This document shows positions 42,901-54,996 of a stretch of DNA of 64,000 bases, in pieces. The notes beneath the pieces are model-generated. The model was not told where the DNA came from, searched no databases, and saw only the letters and a program-made list of their open reading frames with translations. The first letter of the stretch is position 1; each line of letters starts with the position of its first letter. The stretch lies in the NCBI GenBank assembly GCA_965232575.1, contig CBDDPZ010000008.1:1178001-1242000 (forward strand). The letters are read 5' to 3'. The translations under genes were made by a program, and so were the position numbers. The stretch is from Bin5 sp965232575 (lineage in GTDB: Bacteria > Chloroflexota > Anaerolineae > Caldilineales > Caldilineaceae).

Positions 42901-43066
42901 GAGGAAAGAGGAGTGAGTAAAACTGCGAGGAGAGAGTATTGAGTATTGAGGAGTGAGTAACTGCAGTTGCCGTTTTCTCTCTTCTCTCTTCTCTTCACTC
43001 TTTTCTCGCCTTTTGCCGTTTTCTCTTTTCTCTCTTCTCCTTTCTCTCTCCTCGCCTTTTTCCGAA
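42901..43066. repeat. Compound family C repeats
   Basis: GGAGTGAGTAACTGCAG and pyrimidine-rich right arms (TTTTCTCTCTTCTC repeated) occur at least twice. They lie upstream of the cyclophilin gene. The gap 42851-43376 holds no gene. Confidence 0.55.
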
Positions 43067-43139
43067 CCGGAACCTATCTGCATTATAGTGCTCTTTCCGC
43101 GCTGGAACACAATCGGCGCGGCCAGCGCGTTCGGTGAGT

Positions 43140-43195
43140 AAATGTTTTTGCGCGCACTATGGTGTGGTAGTTACGTCTTATCTGCAAAAACATTT
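43140..43195. repeat. Inverted repeat, variant of family F
   Basis: AAATGTTTTTGC (43140-43151) is the exact inverse of GCAAAAACATTT (43184-43195), with a 32-base middle containing GTCTTATCTGC as in family F. Confidence 0.6.
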
Positions 43196-43299
43196 AGATG
43201 GCCCTTCCGTTCCGCCGCATCGATTCAAGACAACCGTGTCGCGCCCTTCGCGAGGTGTGCTATACTGCATGTCGAATACTGACGGTCAACTGCGAGTGG

Positions 43300-43350
43300 T
43301 GAGTGAAGAGGAGTGAGTAACTGCAGTTGCCCTTCACTCTTTTCTCGCCT
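43300..43350. repeat. Family C repeat before the CoA-transferase gene
   Basis: GAGGAGTGAGTAACTGCAG is followed by CCCTTCACTCTTTTCTCGC, ending 27 bases before the CaiB-type ATG. Its arms could pair in the leader. Confidence 0.55.
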
Positions 43351-43376
43351 CAGCCCAACTGCGCCGCGCCTCTCCC

Positions 43377-44582
43377 ATGCTCCACGCCCTGTCCCATATC
43401 ACCGTTCTCGACCTTTCGCGCGTCCTTGCCGGTCCCTATGCCGCCATGACGCTGGGTGATTACGGCGCCGAAGTGATAAAGATCGAGCAGCCGGGCCGGG
43501 GGGACGACTCCCGCCACTGGGGTCCCCCATTCACCGACGGTGGGCAGAGCGCATACTTTCTCTGCACAAATCGCAACAAGCGCAGTCTGACACTGAATCT
43601 GAAGACTGAGGCCGGTCAGAAGATCTTCCGACGGCTGGCCGCGCAGGCCGATGTCGTTGTGGAGAACTTCAAGGCGGGTGGGATGGAGCGGTTGGGGCTG
43701 GGCTATGAAAGTCTCCGCACCGACAATCCCGGTCTGATCTACTGCGCCATCACCGGCTATGGCCAGACCGGCCCCGATCGGGCCCTTCCCGGCTATGACA
43801 CGGTAATCCAGGCCCAGGGCGGTATCATGAGCATCACCGGTCCAACGAGCGAAGGAACCGATGGCGAGCCCATCAAAGTGGGGGTGGCGATAGTCGACAT
43901 CACCGCCGGTCTTCAGGCTGTGGTTGCGATTCTGACGGCCTTGCAGCACCGTGATCGGACGGGCGAGGGCCAGCAAATCGATATCGCGCTCTACGATACG
44001 CAGTTAAGCTGGCTGGCAAACGTCGCTAGCGGCTATCTCTTGTCCGGCGACCCGCCCCGCCGCTACGGCAACGCACATGGCACCGTCGTGCCCTATCAGA
44101 CCTTTGCTACCGCCGACGGCCATCTCATGCTGGCGGTGGGCAACGACGGTCAGTTCGCTTCACTGGCAGAGGTTGTAGGTGAACCCACCTGGGCAGTAGA
44201 CGAACGGTTTGCCACAAATCCGGCCCGCGTGCGGTTTCGAGAACTGCTTATTCCGGCGTTGGCCGCCCATTTCCGCCAATGCGCCACCGACGAGTGGATC
44301 GCACGGCTGCGCGCGGCGGGCGTACCGTGCGGACCGGTCAACGACATTCCGACCGCGTTGGGGAGTCCCCAAGCCGAGCACCGGCAGATGGTGCAAGCCG
44401 TCACCGACGGCAACGGAGACAGGATCAGACTGGTCGGGCCGGTGCCCAAGCTGGATCGCACTCCGGCGCAGATATTTCGTCCGCCGCCGTTGTTGGGCGA
44501 GCATACCAATGAGCTGCTGCAAGAAAAACTGGACCTGACAGAATCGGAGATCCAGGCGTTGCATGACAACGGCGTAATCTGA
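43377..44582 (+). CDS. CaiB/BaiF family (type III) CoA-transferase
   Basis: A 401-residue family III CoA-transferase. The N-terminal LSRVLAGPYAAMTLGDYGAEVIKIE, then NKRSLTLNLKTEAG, DVVVENFKAGGMERLGLGYE, and VGVAIVDITAGLQAVVAIL with the expected catalytic Asp (about residue 170) are all family hallmarks. A small C-terminal lobe ends PPPLLGEHTNELL. It would swap CoA between a carboxylic acid and a donor such as succinyl-CoA. The ATG at 43377 has no good ribosome site. Substrate unknown. Confidence 0.9.
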   Translation: MLHALSHITVLDLSRVLAGPYAAMTLGDYGAEVIKIEQPGRGDDSRHWGPPFTDGGQSAYFLCTNRNKRSLTLNLKTEAGQKIFRRLAAQADVVVENFKAGGMERLGLGYESLRTDNPGLIYCAITGYGQTGPDRALPGYDTVIQAQGGIMSITGPTSEGTDGEPIKVGVAIVDITAGLQAVVAILTALQHRDRTGEGQQIDIALYDTQLSWLANVASGYLLSGDPPRRYGNAHGTVVPYQTFATADGHLMLAVGNDGQFASLAEVVGEPTWAVDERFATNPARVRFRELLIPALAAHFRQCATDEWIARLRAAGVPCGPVNDIPTALGSPQAEHRQMVQAVTDGNGDRIRLVGPVPKLDRTPAQIFRPPPLLGEHTNELLQEKLDLTESEIQALHDNGVI

Positions 44583-44832
44583 AGCGCAGGAGCTTGATGA
44601 ATGCCGGACTTCACAGAGGGTGCGTCCCAAAATGGGGGCGAGTTTCGGTCTACCTCTGGGGAGTTACACTGGGATCCGCAGCCTACTCCTCTGGGCAATC
44701 CCAAATCTGGGATGCACCCCTTCACAGACCCACTTTGTCAAGCGAGTTCCCGTGGGCTATACTGTCTTGACAGCTTTGAACGATCCCCTTTTGGCCTTCA
44801 ACTGATCTCTTTCTACTCGGAAGGATTCCGCC

Positions 44833-46029
44833 ATGCCTACCAATCTGGAATTTCGCGGCCGCTGGCTGAATGTATACGGAAATCTGATTCTGATAGCAAT
44901 CCTGACGGGGATTACTCTGGGCATTTACGTGCCCTGGGGATATGCTCGCTGGCAACGGATAGTCACCGAAAATACATATTTTGAGGACCAGCAGCTGGAG
45001 TTTGACGGCTCCGGTGCAGAAGTGTTTGTGCAGTTCATTATCATTGGATTCTACACGCTGATTACTCTTGGGCTATACGTAATTCTCGGCTTCTCCGCGA
45101 CCAGGATGCTTCGCTGGCAATACGCTCATACGCTCACACCCAATGGTCTGCGCTTGGAGTATGAGGGCAAGACGATCGATATCTTCTGGGAATGGTTTTT
45201 GCTCGTTCTCTTTACGCCGTTGACATTGGGACTTTACTACTACTGGGGGCGCAACCGTCTGCGCAGCCAGATTCTGAACCATGTGTCGCTGAGCGACCAG
45301 CCGATGCAGTTTAGGACGACCGCAGGGGACTACATCCTTGCCGTATTGAGCAATTGGGTGATGACGATGGTCGCGGTGGGCTTCTACGTCGCGCTCGGCC
45401 TCTTTTTGCGCCGTGAGGTCTTGAATACAGGCCCTCTGGCCGCGCAACTCCAAAACATAGGCTCCGGTCTTCCCGTTATGGATTTGGTCAATCTGCTGCT
45501 GCTCGTCGTTGCCCTCGGCGTCTATGCTTTGCTGGGTCTGGGCCTGCTGGGTATGGCCATAGTCCGTTTTCGCGTTTGGGAAGTGAACCGAACTCTCCTC
45601 CCTGCGCCAATGCGTTCGCGTTCGCCGATGCCGGCAGTGTCAACGCCGGTCAGCGTGCTGGCTGGCGCGCCTCCGCCCATTTTGGACGTCCCCGGCAGCG
45701 TTTCCCAAGAGCGCGAATCGCTTTACGCAGAAGGTGAACCGCCCCCTATGGCGGACAGCGGCTATAGGGTCGATACGCCTGGCCGGCCCCTGCCTGTCCC
45801 ACAAAAGGAGGGCGAGGACGAATACTACGACTTCGCCGAGTTTTCCACGAATGCGGGCCAGGAACCAGATGTGAACAGCGGTGACGAGCGAACCGACTGG
45901 AGCAGTGAACAGTGGGCTCGTCCCCAGGCTACCGCCCCAATGGCCGAAGAGGACGCAGGGGATGGGGAGGCGCAGCAGCAGGGCACGGATGATGACGATG
46001 AGACCTTTGGTTCATCCAATGCCGTGTAG
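44833..46029 (+). CDS. DUF898 family membrane protein
   Basis: A 398-residue protein. Residues about 1-250 hold paired membrane helices with the DUF898 pattern: LEFRGRWLNVYGNLILIAILTGITLGIYVPWGYARW, repeated as YEGKTIDIFWEWFLLVLFTPLTLGLYYYWGRNRLR. A third hydrophobic unit follows. The C-terminal tail (about 265-398) is Pro, Glu and Asp rich, disordered and probably cytoplasmic. AAGGAT precedes the ATG. Function of the family is unknown. The gap before it (44583-44832) shows no gene. Confidence 0.8.
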   Translation: MPTNLEFRGRWLNVYGNLILIAILTGITLGIYVPWGYARWQRIVTENTYFEDQQLEFDGSGAEVFVQFIIIGFYTLITLGLYVILGFSATRMLRWQYAHTLTPNGLRLEYEGKTIDIFWEWFLLVLFTPLTLGLYYYWGRNRLRSQILNHVSLSDQPMQFRTTAGDYILAVLSNWVMTMVAVGFYVALGLFLRREVLNTGPLAAQLQNIGSGLPVMDLVNLLLLVVALGVYALLGLGLLGMAIVRFRVWEVNRTLLPAPMRSRSPMPAVSTPVSVLAGAPPPILDVPGSVSQERESLYAEGEPPPMADSGYRVDTPGRPLPVPQKEGEDEYYDFAEFSTNAGQEPDVNSGDERTDWSSEQWARPQATAPMAEEDAGDGEAQQQGTDDDDETFGSSNAV

Positions 46030-46083
46030 GGAATCCTTTTGTTACGTCATTACGCATAGGGGATCGAATCGGGTAAAGGCGAT

Positions 46084-46230
46084 TTTGCCGTTCGCCAAGG
46101 GCCTGTTTGACGCTTCCGCCCTTCCCCCTTCCCTGCCGTTGCAGTTCTTCGTGCCCCCTTCGTGTTCTTCGTGGATCGTTGCCGTTGTCGCCGGGCGTCA
46201 GCGCAAAAGATGGCGTCGGCTCACGGCAAA
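46084..46230. repeat. Family A repeat with a family B repeat inside (46105-46207)
   Basis: The outer arms TTTGCCGTTCGCCAAGGGCC and GATGGCGTCGGCTCACGGCAAA belong to family A. The inner 103 bases are a B unit from GTTTGACGCTTCCGCC to GGGCGTCAGCGCAAA. Removing B leaves about 44 bases, the size of other A copies. Confidence 0.75.
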
Positions 46231-46302
46231 AGAGACGCTGGAGCATGGACGTGGTTGCTGCGTCTACCCGTTCGGCTTGGGCGGCCGCGGCACTGTGGTT
46301 CC

Positions 46303-47427
46303 CTAGAGGAGCTTAATGACCGGTTGATCCCCCAGGGCCGGCTGAACGGTTCCGATCTCCCAGAAGGGTTGTTCTTTCCCCTCACATTCGTCTCGGAATC
46401 GACCGAGACCCGATGGGGGAACCGCAAGCAGAAGACCTCCGCTGGTTTCAGCCTCCCACAAAAGCGTTTTGTGGGCCGCGGTCACGCTGGGGGCCGCGCC
46501 GACATGCGCCCCAAAGTGCTCAGGATTACGGGCGCTTCCTCGGGTCAGATAGCCGGCCTCGATATATTCGAAGACACCGGGTAAGGCCGGCACACTCTCC
46601 GCATCGATCTGGAGTTGAACCGGCGTATCAGCGGCAGACGCCGTCGCCAGTTCCACCGCGTGCCCCAACAGGCCGTAACCAGTAATATCCGTGCCGCTTC
46701 GAACCCCCGCGGCACGGCCTGCAAAGGCCGCGGCGCGGTTCAAGCGGGTCATGGAACCAATGGCGTGTTCAAGATGGGTAGGCTGAAGATCCGGTTTTCC
46801 CAGGGCCCGACGCGCTTTGCGAGAGGCCGATCTCTCGGCCTGGCCCGTGAGCTTGGCGGCCGTGGTGATGATGCCGGTGCCGAGCGGTTTGGTCAGGACC
46901 AAATGATCGCCGGCCGCTGCGCTTCCCTTGCGGAACAGCGAACCGGGGGCGGCGACGCCTGTCACGCTCAAGCCATAGAACGGCTCAGGGTTGGTCACCG
47001 TATGTCCTCCGGCGATGGCAGCATCGGCCTCCTGCACTTTGGCGGCGCCTCCCGCCAGAATTTCGCCTATCACCTCGGCCGGCAGATCTTCGGGAAATCC
47101 GGCAATATTGAGACAGACGCGTACCTCTCCGCCCATTGCGTAGACATCGCTCATGGAGTTGGCGGCGGCAATCGCTCCGTACAGCCAGGGATCGTCAACG
47201 ATCGGCGTAAAGAAGTCGGTCGTTTGAATGAGAACCCGCTCGTCATCCAGGCGATAGACGGCCGCATCGTCTGGTTTGCCCAAGCCGATGAGTATATCCG
47301 GATATTCGGTTTGCGGAAAGACCGCAGCCATCTGCCGCACGACCTGCGACAATGCCCCGGGAGGGAGCTTTGAGGCTCAGCCGGCGCAGGCGACGCGGGC
47401 AGTCAAAGGTACGGTTGTCTCTGTCAT
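46303..47427 (-). CDS. selD: Selenide, water dikinase SelD, a selenocysteine protein (in-frame TGA at codon 17)
   Basis: Read with the TGA at 47377-47379 as selenocysteine, the gene starts at ATG 47425-47427 and gives MTETTVPLTARVACAGU then ASKLPPGALSQV, the known active-site loop of SelD, in which U or Cys sits at this place. The rest is the AIRS/PurM-like fold: IGLGKPDDAAVYRL, TTDFFTPIVDDP, ANSMSDVYAMGG, AGGHTVTNPEPFYGLSVTG and DITGYGLLGHAVEL. It makes selenophosphate from selenide and ATP. Without the readthrough the frame would begin late and lack the catalytic loop. The 374 residues match family length. selA, selB and selC are not in the window. Confidence 0.9.
47377..47379 (-). other. 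UGA selenocysteine codon of selD
   Basis: The TGA interrupts an otherwise uninterrupted SelD frame exactly at the catalytic position. Downstream, GCCTC and GGGGC could pair (one G-U) as a short SECIS-like hairpin; that structure is only a suggestion. Confidence 0.85.
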
Positions 47428-47795
47428 ATCTCTGAGTCCTGAGTAGATCAAAACCTGCTGCATAATTTTATCACAGGCCGGTGCTGAACCGCTCACGACT
47501 GCGGCGTAGTCGCGGTGGCTGTACAAATTGTACGTCTTGAACGGGAAGGTCCGCTGTAGAGGCTCCTCATGCGGTCAAACCATCCAGCGAAATAGAGGAA
47601 TCATTATGCAAATTGCATAGTGAAAGGCGGATGAATCTGGGGTATAGTTGTCGCAAGTGGCAGAAGCTGTTGCCGTGTGGGGTCGGCATCGTATAAGCTT
47701 CCGCCGCGACCATTCTTCTTCCTTCCTCCTTAAGGGGCCCCGACAGAGTTTGTTGTCGGGGTTCCTCCCCTCCATTTCGGACAAATGGCAAAGTA
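47428..47795. other. Gap upstream of selD with a hairpin
   Basis: No gene is supported; short minus-strand frames at 47567-47808 lack recognisable residues. CCCCGACA (47738-47745) pairs with TGTCGGGG (47754-47761), a strong 8-bp stem without a T run. Confidence 0.4.
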
Positions 47796-47833
47796 CAAAA
47801 AGAGGCACCGGCTGAAGCGTAGCTGGTGCCTCT
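47796..47833 (-). terminator. Rho-independent terminator of the Hsp20 gene
   Basis: AGAGGCACCGGCT (47801-47813) pairs with AGCTGGTGCCTCT (47821-47833), 12 of 13 bases. On the minus strand the stem is followed by TTTTTG. It lies about 40 bases after the Hsp20 stop. Confidence 0.88.
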
Positions 47834-47870
47834 TCCGATCCTTCTGCTTTAACGACAGACGGGAGCCAGT

Positions 47871-48344
47871 CTAGGCTGTGACCGCCTCTTCACCCGATCC
47901 GCGCACCGCAATGATGCGGGGCTTGACCTCTTCGGCCTTCGGCAGGGTCAGGGTGAGAACGCCATCCTCGTAGTCGGCGCTGATGTCGTCGGCGTTTACG
48001 GCTGCCGGCATCGTGATGCTGCGCACGAACTTGCCGAAGCTGCGTTCCCGCAGATGCCACTTGGCGTTTTCGCCCACGCTTTCCGCATGGGTCTCACCCC
48101 GGATGGTAAGCGAATTCTCCGAAAAACTGATTTCAAGGTCAGCCGGGTCGATACCGGGCAAAGACGCCTTCAGACTGTAGCTGTTGTCATCCTCGCTGAC
48201 ATCCAGCGGTAGGCGAATGTGGCCTCCGTCGCCGTTTCCTTGCCATCCAGCCGGCTCCCGGAAGAGATCACCTACGATCTGGTCCATCTGATTGCGCACC
48301 GAAACCATCTCACGGAACGGGTCCCAACGTACGATCCTGCTCAT
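47871..48344 (-). CDS. Hsp20/alpha-crystallin family small heat shock protein
   Basis: A 157-residue small heat-shock protein. The alpha-crystallin domain (about 45-140) has LPLDVSEDDNSYSLKASLPGIDPADLEISF and the closing GVLTLTLPKAEEVKPRIIAV with the terminal I-x-I/V-like anchor. The N-terminus, RWDPFREMVSVRNQMDQIVGDLF, is typical of class A proteins. TAGGAGG precedes the ATG, a strong ribosome site. It holds unfolded proteins during stress. A terminator follows the gene. Confidence 0.93.
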   Translation of the reverse strand: MSRIVRWDPFREMVSVRNQMDQIVGDLFREPAGWQGNGDGGHIRLPLDVSEDDNSYSLKASLPGIDPADLEISFSENSLTIRGETHAESVGENAKWHLRERSFGKFVRSITMPAAVNADDISADYEDGVLTLTLPKAEEVKPRIIAVRGSGEEAVTA

Positions 48345-48368
48345 TTTGTGCCTCCTAAACTTTCCATT

Positions 48369-48398
48369 TAGCGCCAGCGCTTTGGCTTAAGAGCGCTA
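48369..48398 (-). promoter_or_regulatory. Candidate operator upstream of hsp20
   Basis: TAGCGC (48369-48374) and GCGCTA (48393-48398) are inverted, and the palindrome AGCGCT occurs twice, at 48376-48381 and 48392-48397. It overlaps a weak TATAGC -10 candidate. It does not match CIRCE or HAIR. Regulatory role is a guess. Confidence 0.3.
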
Positions 48399-48675
48399 TA
48401 AAAAACTGATCGTCTTGTTTGAGTTTCGATGTGGCTGCCTGACCGCCACATGCAACTATCAGGATAACGGCCCAACATTAGATCGAAGTCAACGCAAAGT
48501 TAGAGGAATATAAGTGCATCGTATGAGGAAAGATAGAGCCCCTTGCCTCGATAATCGGCATCAGAAACGCTTTGTTTGCGGTGAGTGATTGGGGTATGAT
48601 GAAGGCAAGAATACGAGTGCGAATCAAAAGGCAGAGCACTGAGAGATTTGCTAAGTCGAGACTTGCTAAGTCGCC

Positions 48676-48873
48676 GTGGAATTTTTCTGCACTGCCAATG
48701 GGAGTGACACAAAAGGGGCCATCCGTAACGCCGACTTGATGACCCCATTCCCCGGTGAGCGCTCATTCGCTGTCGTTTGCAACTTCTATCGGGACGATCG
48801 AATTCAGGCAAGCATCGAGGCCGGCGAGGTGTTCTGGCATCAGTTGACCATAGAGGATCTGAGTGCCGAATAA
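48676..48873 (+). CDS. Small hypothetical reading frame
   Basis: A 65-codon frame ending AVVCNFYRDDRIQASIEAGEVFWHQLTIEDLSAE, which reads like a real protein tail. The start overlaps a decayed family F-like stretch and no ribosome site is clear. It may be the remnant of a longer gene. The rest of 48400-49020 shows no gene; a tandem CTTGATGTATG pair sits near 48927-48948. Confidence 0.3.
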   Translation: MEFFCTANGSDTKGAIRNADLMTPFPGERSFAVVCNFYRDDRIQASIEAGEVFWHQLTIEDLSAE

Positions 48874-49020
48874 TCGTTGCATGAGCTTCCGCTTCGCCTG
48901 TCCTACGCGTTGTTTGCGGCAACGAACTTGATGTATGCTTGATGTATGATTGTGACAATCTTGTCCGCGGCGCGTCCGCGCTGAATCTGACCTTCATCCT
49001 CCTGACTTCCCGAGCCTCCA

Positions 49021-53136
<4,116 letters not shown>

Positions 53137-53195
53137 CCTTGAGGGCGATGACCGACCGGCGTATTGCGAAGTCTCCATTGCGGCAGTTTCAACAA

Positions 53196-53255
53196 TTTTG
53201 CATTTTGGCAGATAAAAAATTTGGTGGCTTAGCGATCTGCGCCAAAAATGCAAAA
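53196..53255. repeat. Family F repeat
   Basis: A 60-base unit with TTTTGCATTTTGGCAGATAA at the left and inverted TGCGCCAAAAATGCAAAA at the right. It is in the same orientation as the copy 294 bases downstream. Confidence 0.7.
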
Positions 53256-53548
53256 GTATAGGTCTCTGATGGACTTTGCGTGAACGGAAAAGTATTACTG
53301 CACTATAGCTCCGCAATGTGTCCTCCTCCACCAACAGTACCTGCAAAAACACTCGCATCAGCCGTTTCCCAGCGCGGCGTCCCGTAAGAAGCGCCCGTTG
53401 ATACGCGATGAACCCGTCCTGGTAGACACGCAATTGACCCCGGATCGCGTGATGGTATGCATAAAGAATTGCAAGAGAAACACTGTGGGACACAATGCGT
53501 CTCGCCGGATCAGCTGACTGACGAACGGCGATACGAATAGCAATAACG

Positions 53549-53608
53549 TTTTTGCATTTTGGCAGATAAGAGACCTGGTGGCTTAGCGCCCTGCGCCAAA
53601 AATGCAAA
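53549..53608. repeat. Family F repeat just upstream of rhaA
   Basis: A 60-base copy, TTTTTGCATTTTGGCAGATA to CGCCAAAAATGCAAA, ending 22 bases before the rhaA ATG, so it would lie in the leader. The 293 bases between the two F copies show no convincing gene. Confidence 0.7.
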
Positions 53609-53630
53609 CCCGCCAATCTGGAGTGATCTG

Positions 53631-54905
53631 ATGAATTTTGCTACGACATCGAAACAGATCGAAGGCGCCTACGCCCTGGCCCAGGAACGATACGCGGCCA
53701 TCGGGGTGGACACGGAGCAGGCCCTGGCAACGTTGCGGGGCGTTCCCATCAGCCTCCACTGCTGGCAGGGCGACGATGTGCTCGGCTTTGAAGAGTCGGG
53801 GCGGGGTCTGGGCGGCGGCCTGATGGCGACCGGCAACTATCCCGGCCGCGCCCGCACTGTGGACGAGCTGCGCAGCGATCTGGACACCGCATACAGCATC
53901 ATCCCCGGTAATCACCGTCTCAATCTTCACGCGATGTACCCGGACACCGATGAAAAGCCGGCCCGCAACGAGATCGAGCCGCGCCATTTTCAGGGCTGGG
54001 CAGATTGGGCCAAAGAGAACGGCCGCGGTATCGACTTCAACCCGACATTATTCTCCCACCCCCTCGCTGAAGATGGCTTTACCCTGGCCTCCTACGACAA
54101 CGACATCCGCCAGTTCTGGATCCAACACTGCATCGCCTGCCGGGAAATCGGGAGCTTCTTCGGACAGGAGTTGGGCACGCCGGCGATGACCAACATCTGG
54201 ATCCCCGACGGCCTCAAAGACACGCCCAGCGACCGGACAACGCCTCGCCGGCTGCTGAAAGACGCCCTGGACCAGATATTCAAGCAGGAGATCGTTCCCC
54301 GCTACAACCGTGATGCCATCGAATGTAAACTCTTCGGTCTTGGTTCAGAGAGTTATGTCGTCGGCTCGCACGAATTCTATCTGGGCTATGCGGCGCAGAA
54401 CGGCCAGGCCCTCTGCCTCGACGCCGGCCACTTTCACCCGACCGAGGTGATATCCGATAAAATTTCGGCCTGCCTGCTCTTCGTGTCGGAATTGGTCCTC
54501 CATGTGAGCCGCGGCGTGCGCTGGGACAGCGACCACGTCGTCACATTCAGCGACGAGCTGCAGGCGATCATGCAGGAGATCGTGCGCGGCGACCATCTGG
54601 ACCGCGTGCACATCGGCCTCGATTTCTTCGACGCCAGCATCAACCGCGTGGCGGCCTGGGCAATTGGCACGCGCAATTCGCTGCGAGCGCTGCTGCTGGC
54701 CCTGCTGGAGCCAAGGGAAACAATGCAGGAAATCGAACGCAATGCGGATTACACCACCCGCCTGGCACTGATGGAAGAGTTGAAGGCGATGCCGCACGCG
54801 GCCGTGTGGGACTACCACTGTTTGCAGCAGGATGTGCCGGTGGGCATGGCCTTTATGCAGGAGATCCGGCAGTACGAGAAAGATGTGATGTCGCTGCGGG
54901 ACTGA
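53631..54905 (+). CDS. rhaA: L-rhamnose isomerase
   Basis: A 424-residue enzyme of the RhaA family. Motifs include GVPISLHCWQGDDVLGFE, the metal-binding LCLDAGHFHPTEVISDKISA with His/Asp ligands, VHIGLDFFDASINRVAAWAIGTRN and ELGTPAMTNIWIPDGLKD. It converts L-rhamnose to L-rhamnulose in the cytoplasm. The ATG at 53631 has GGAG 8 bases upstream; the frame runs further up but through an F repeat. Its length matches the family (about 420). rhaB follows after a D repeat, making a rhamnose-catabolic pair. Confidence 0.93.
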   Translation: MNFATTSKQIEGAYALAQERYAAIGVDTEQALATLRGVPISLHCWQGDDVLGFEESGRGLGGGLMATGNYPGRARTVDELRSDLDTAYSIIPGNHRLNLHAMYPDTDEKPARNEIEPRHFQGWADWAKENGRGIDFNPTLFSHPLAEDGFTLASYDNDIRQFWIQHCIACREIGSFFGQELGTPAMTNIWIPDGLKDTPSDRTTPRRLLKDALDQIFKQEIVPRYNRDAIECKLFGLGSESYVVGSHEFYLGYAAQNGQALCLDAGHFHPTEVISDKISACLLFVSELVLHVSRGVRWDSDHVVTFSDELQAIMQEIVRGDHLDRVHIGLDFFDASINRVAAWAIGTRNSLRALLLALLEPRETMQEIERNADYTTRLALMEELKAMPHAAVWDYHCLQQDVPVGMAFMQEIRQYEKDVMSLRD

Positions 54906-54910
54906 CATCA

Positions 54911-54996
54911 CGGCAGTTTTTAGTAGTCAGTAGCCAGTTTTTAGTAACTACGGCAACGGCACAACCCACTAAAAACTAGAAACGAGGAACTGCAGT
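54911..54996. repeat. Family D repeat between rhaA and rhaB
   Basis: It starts six bases after the rhaA stop (CGGCAGTTTTTAGTAGTCAG) and ends at the rhaB ATG, so the rhaB ribosome site GAGGAACTGCAGT lies within its right end. Confidence 0.7.

Noticed and set aside
48369..48398. CIRCE element before hsp20
   Set aside because: CIRCE is TTAGCACTC-N9-GAGTGCTAA. Only the TAGC/GCTA edges are shared here, so I kept it only as an unnamed candidate operator.
48927..48948. Promoter formed by tandem CTTGATGTATG before dnaE
   Set aside because: The TTGATG and TATGAT boxes are only 11 bases apart; other pairings are weak. No promoter is called.
53358..53543. Small gene between the two F repeats
   Set aside because: Frames exist on the minus strand, but nothing supports coding; the interior may be part of a repeat unit.
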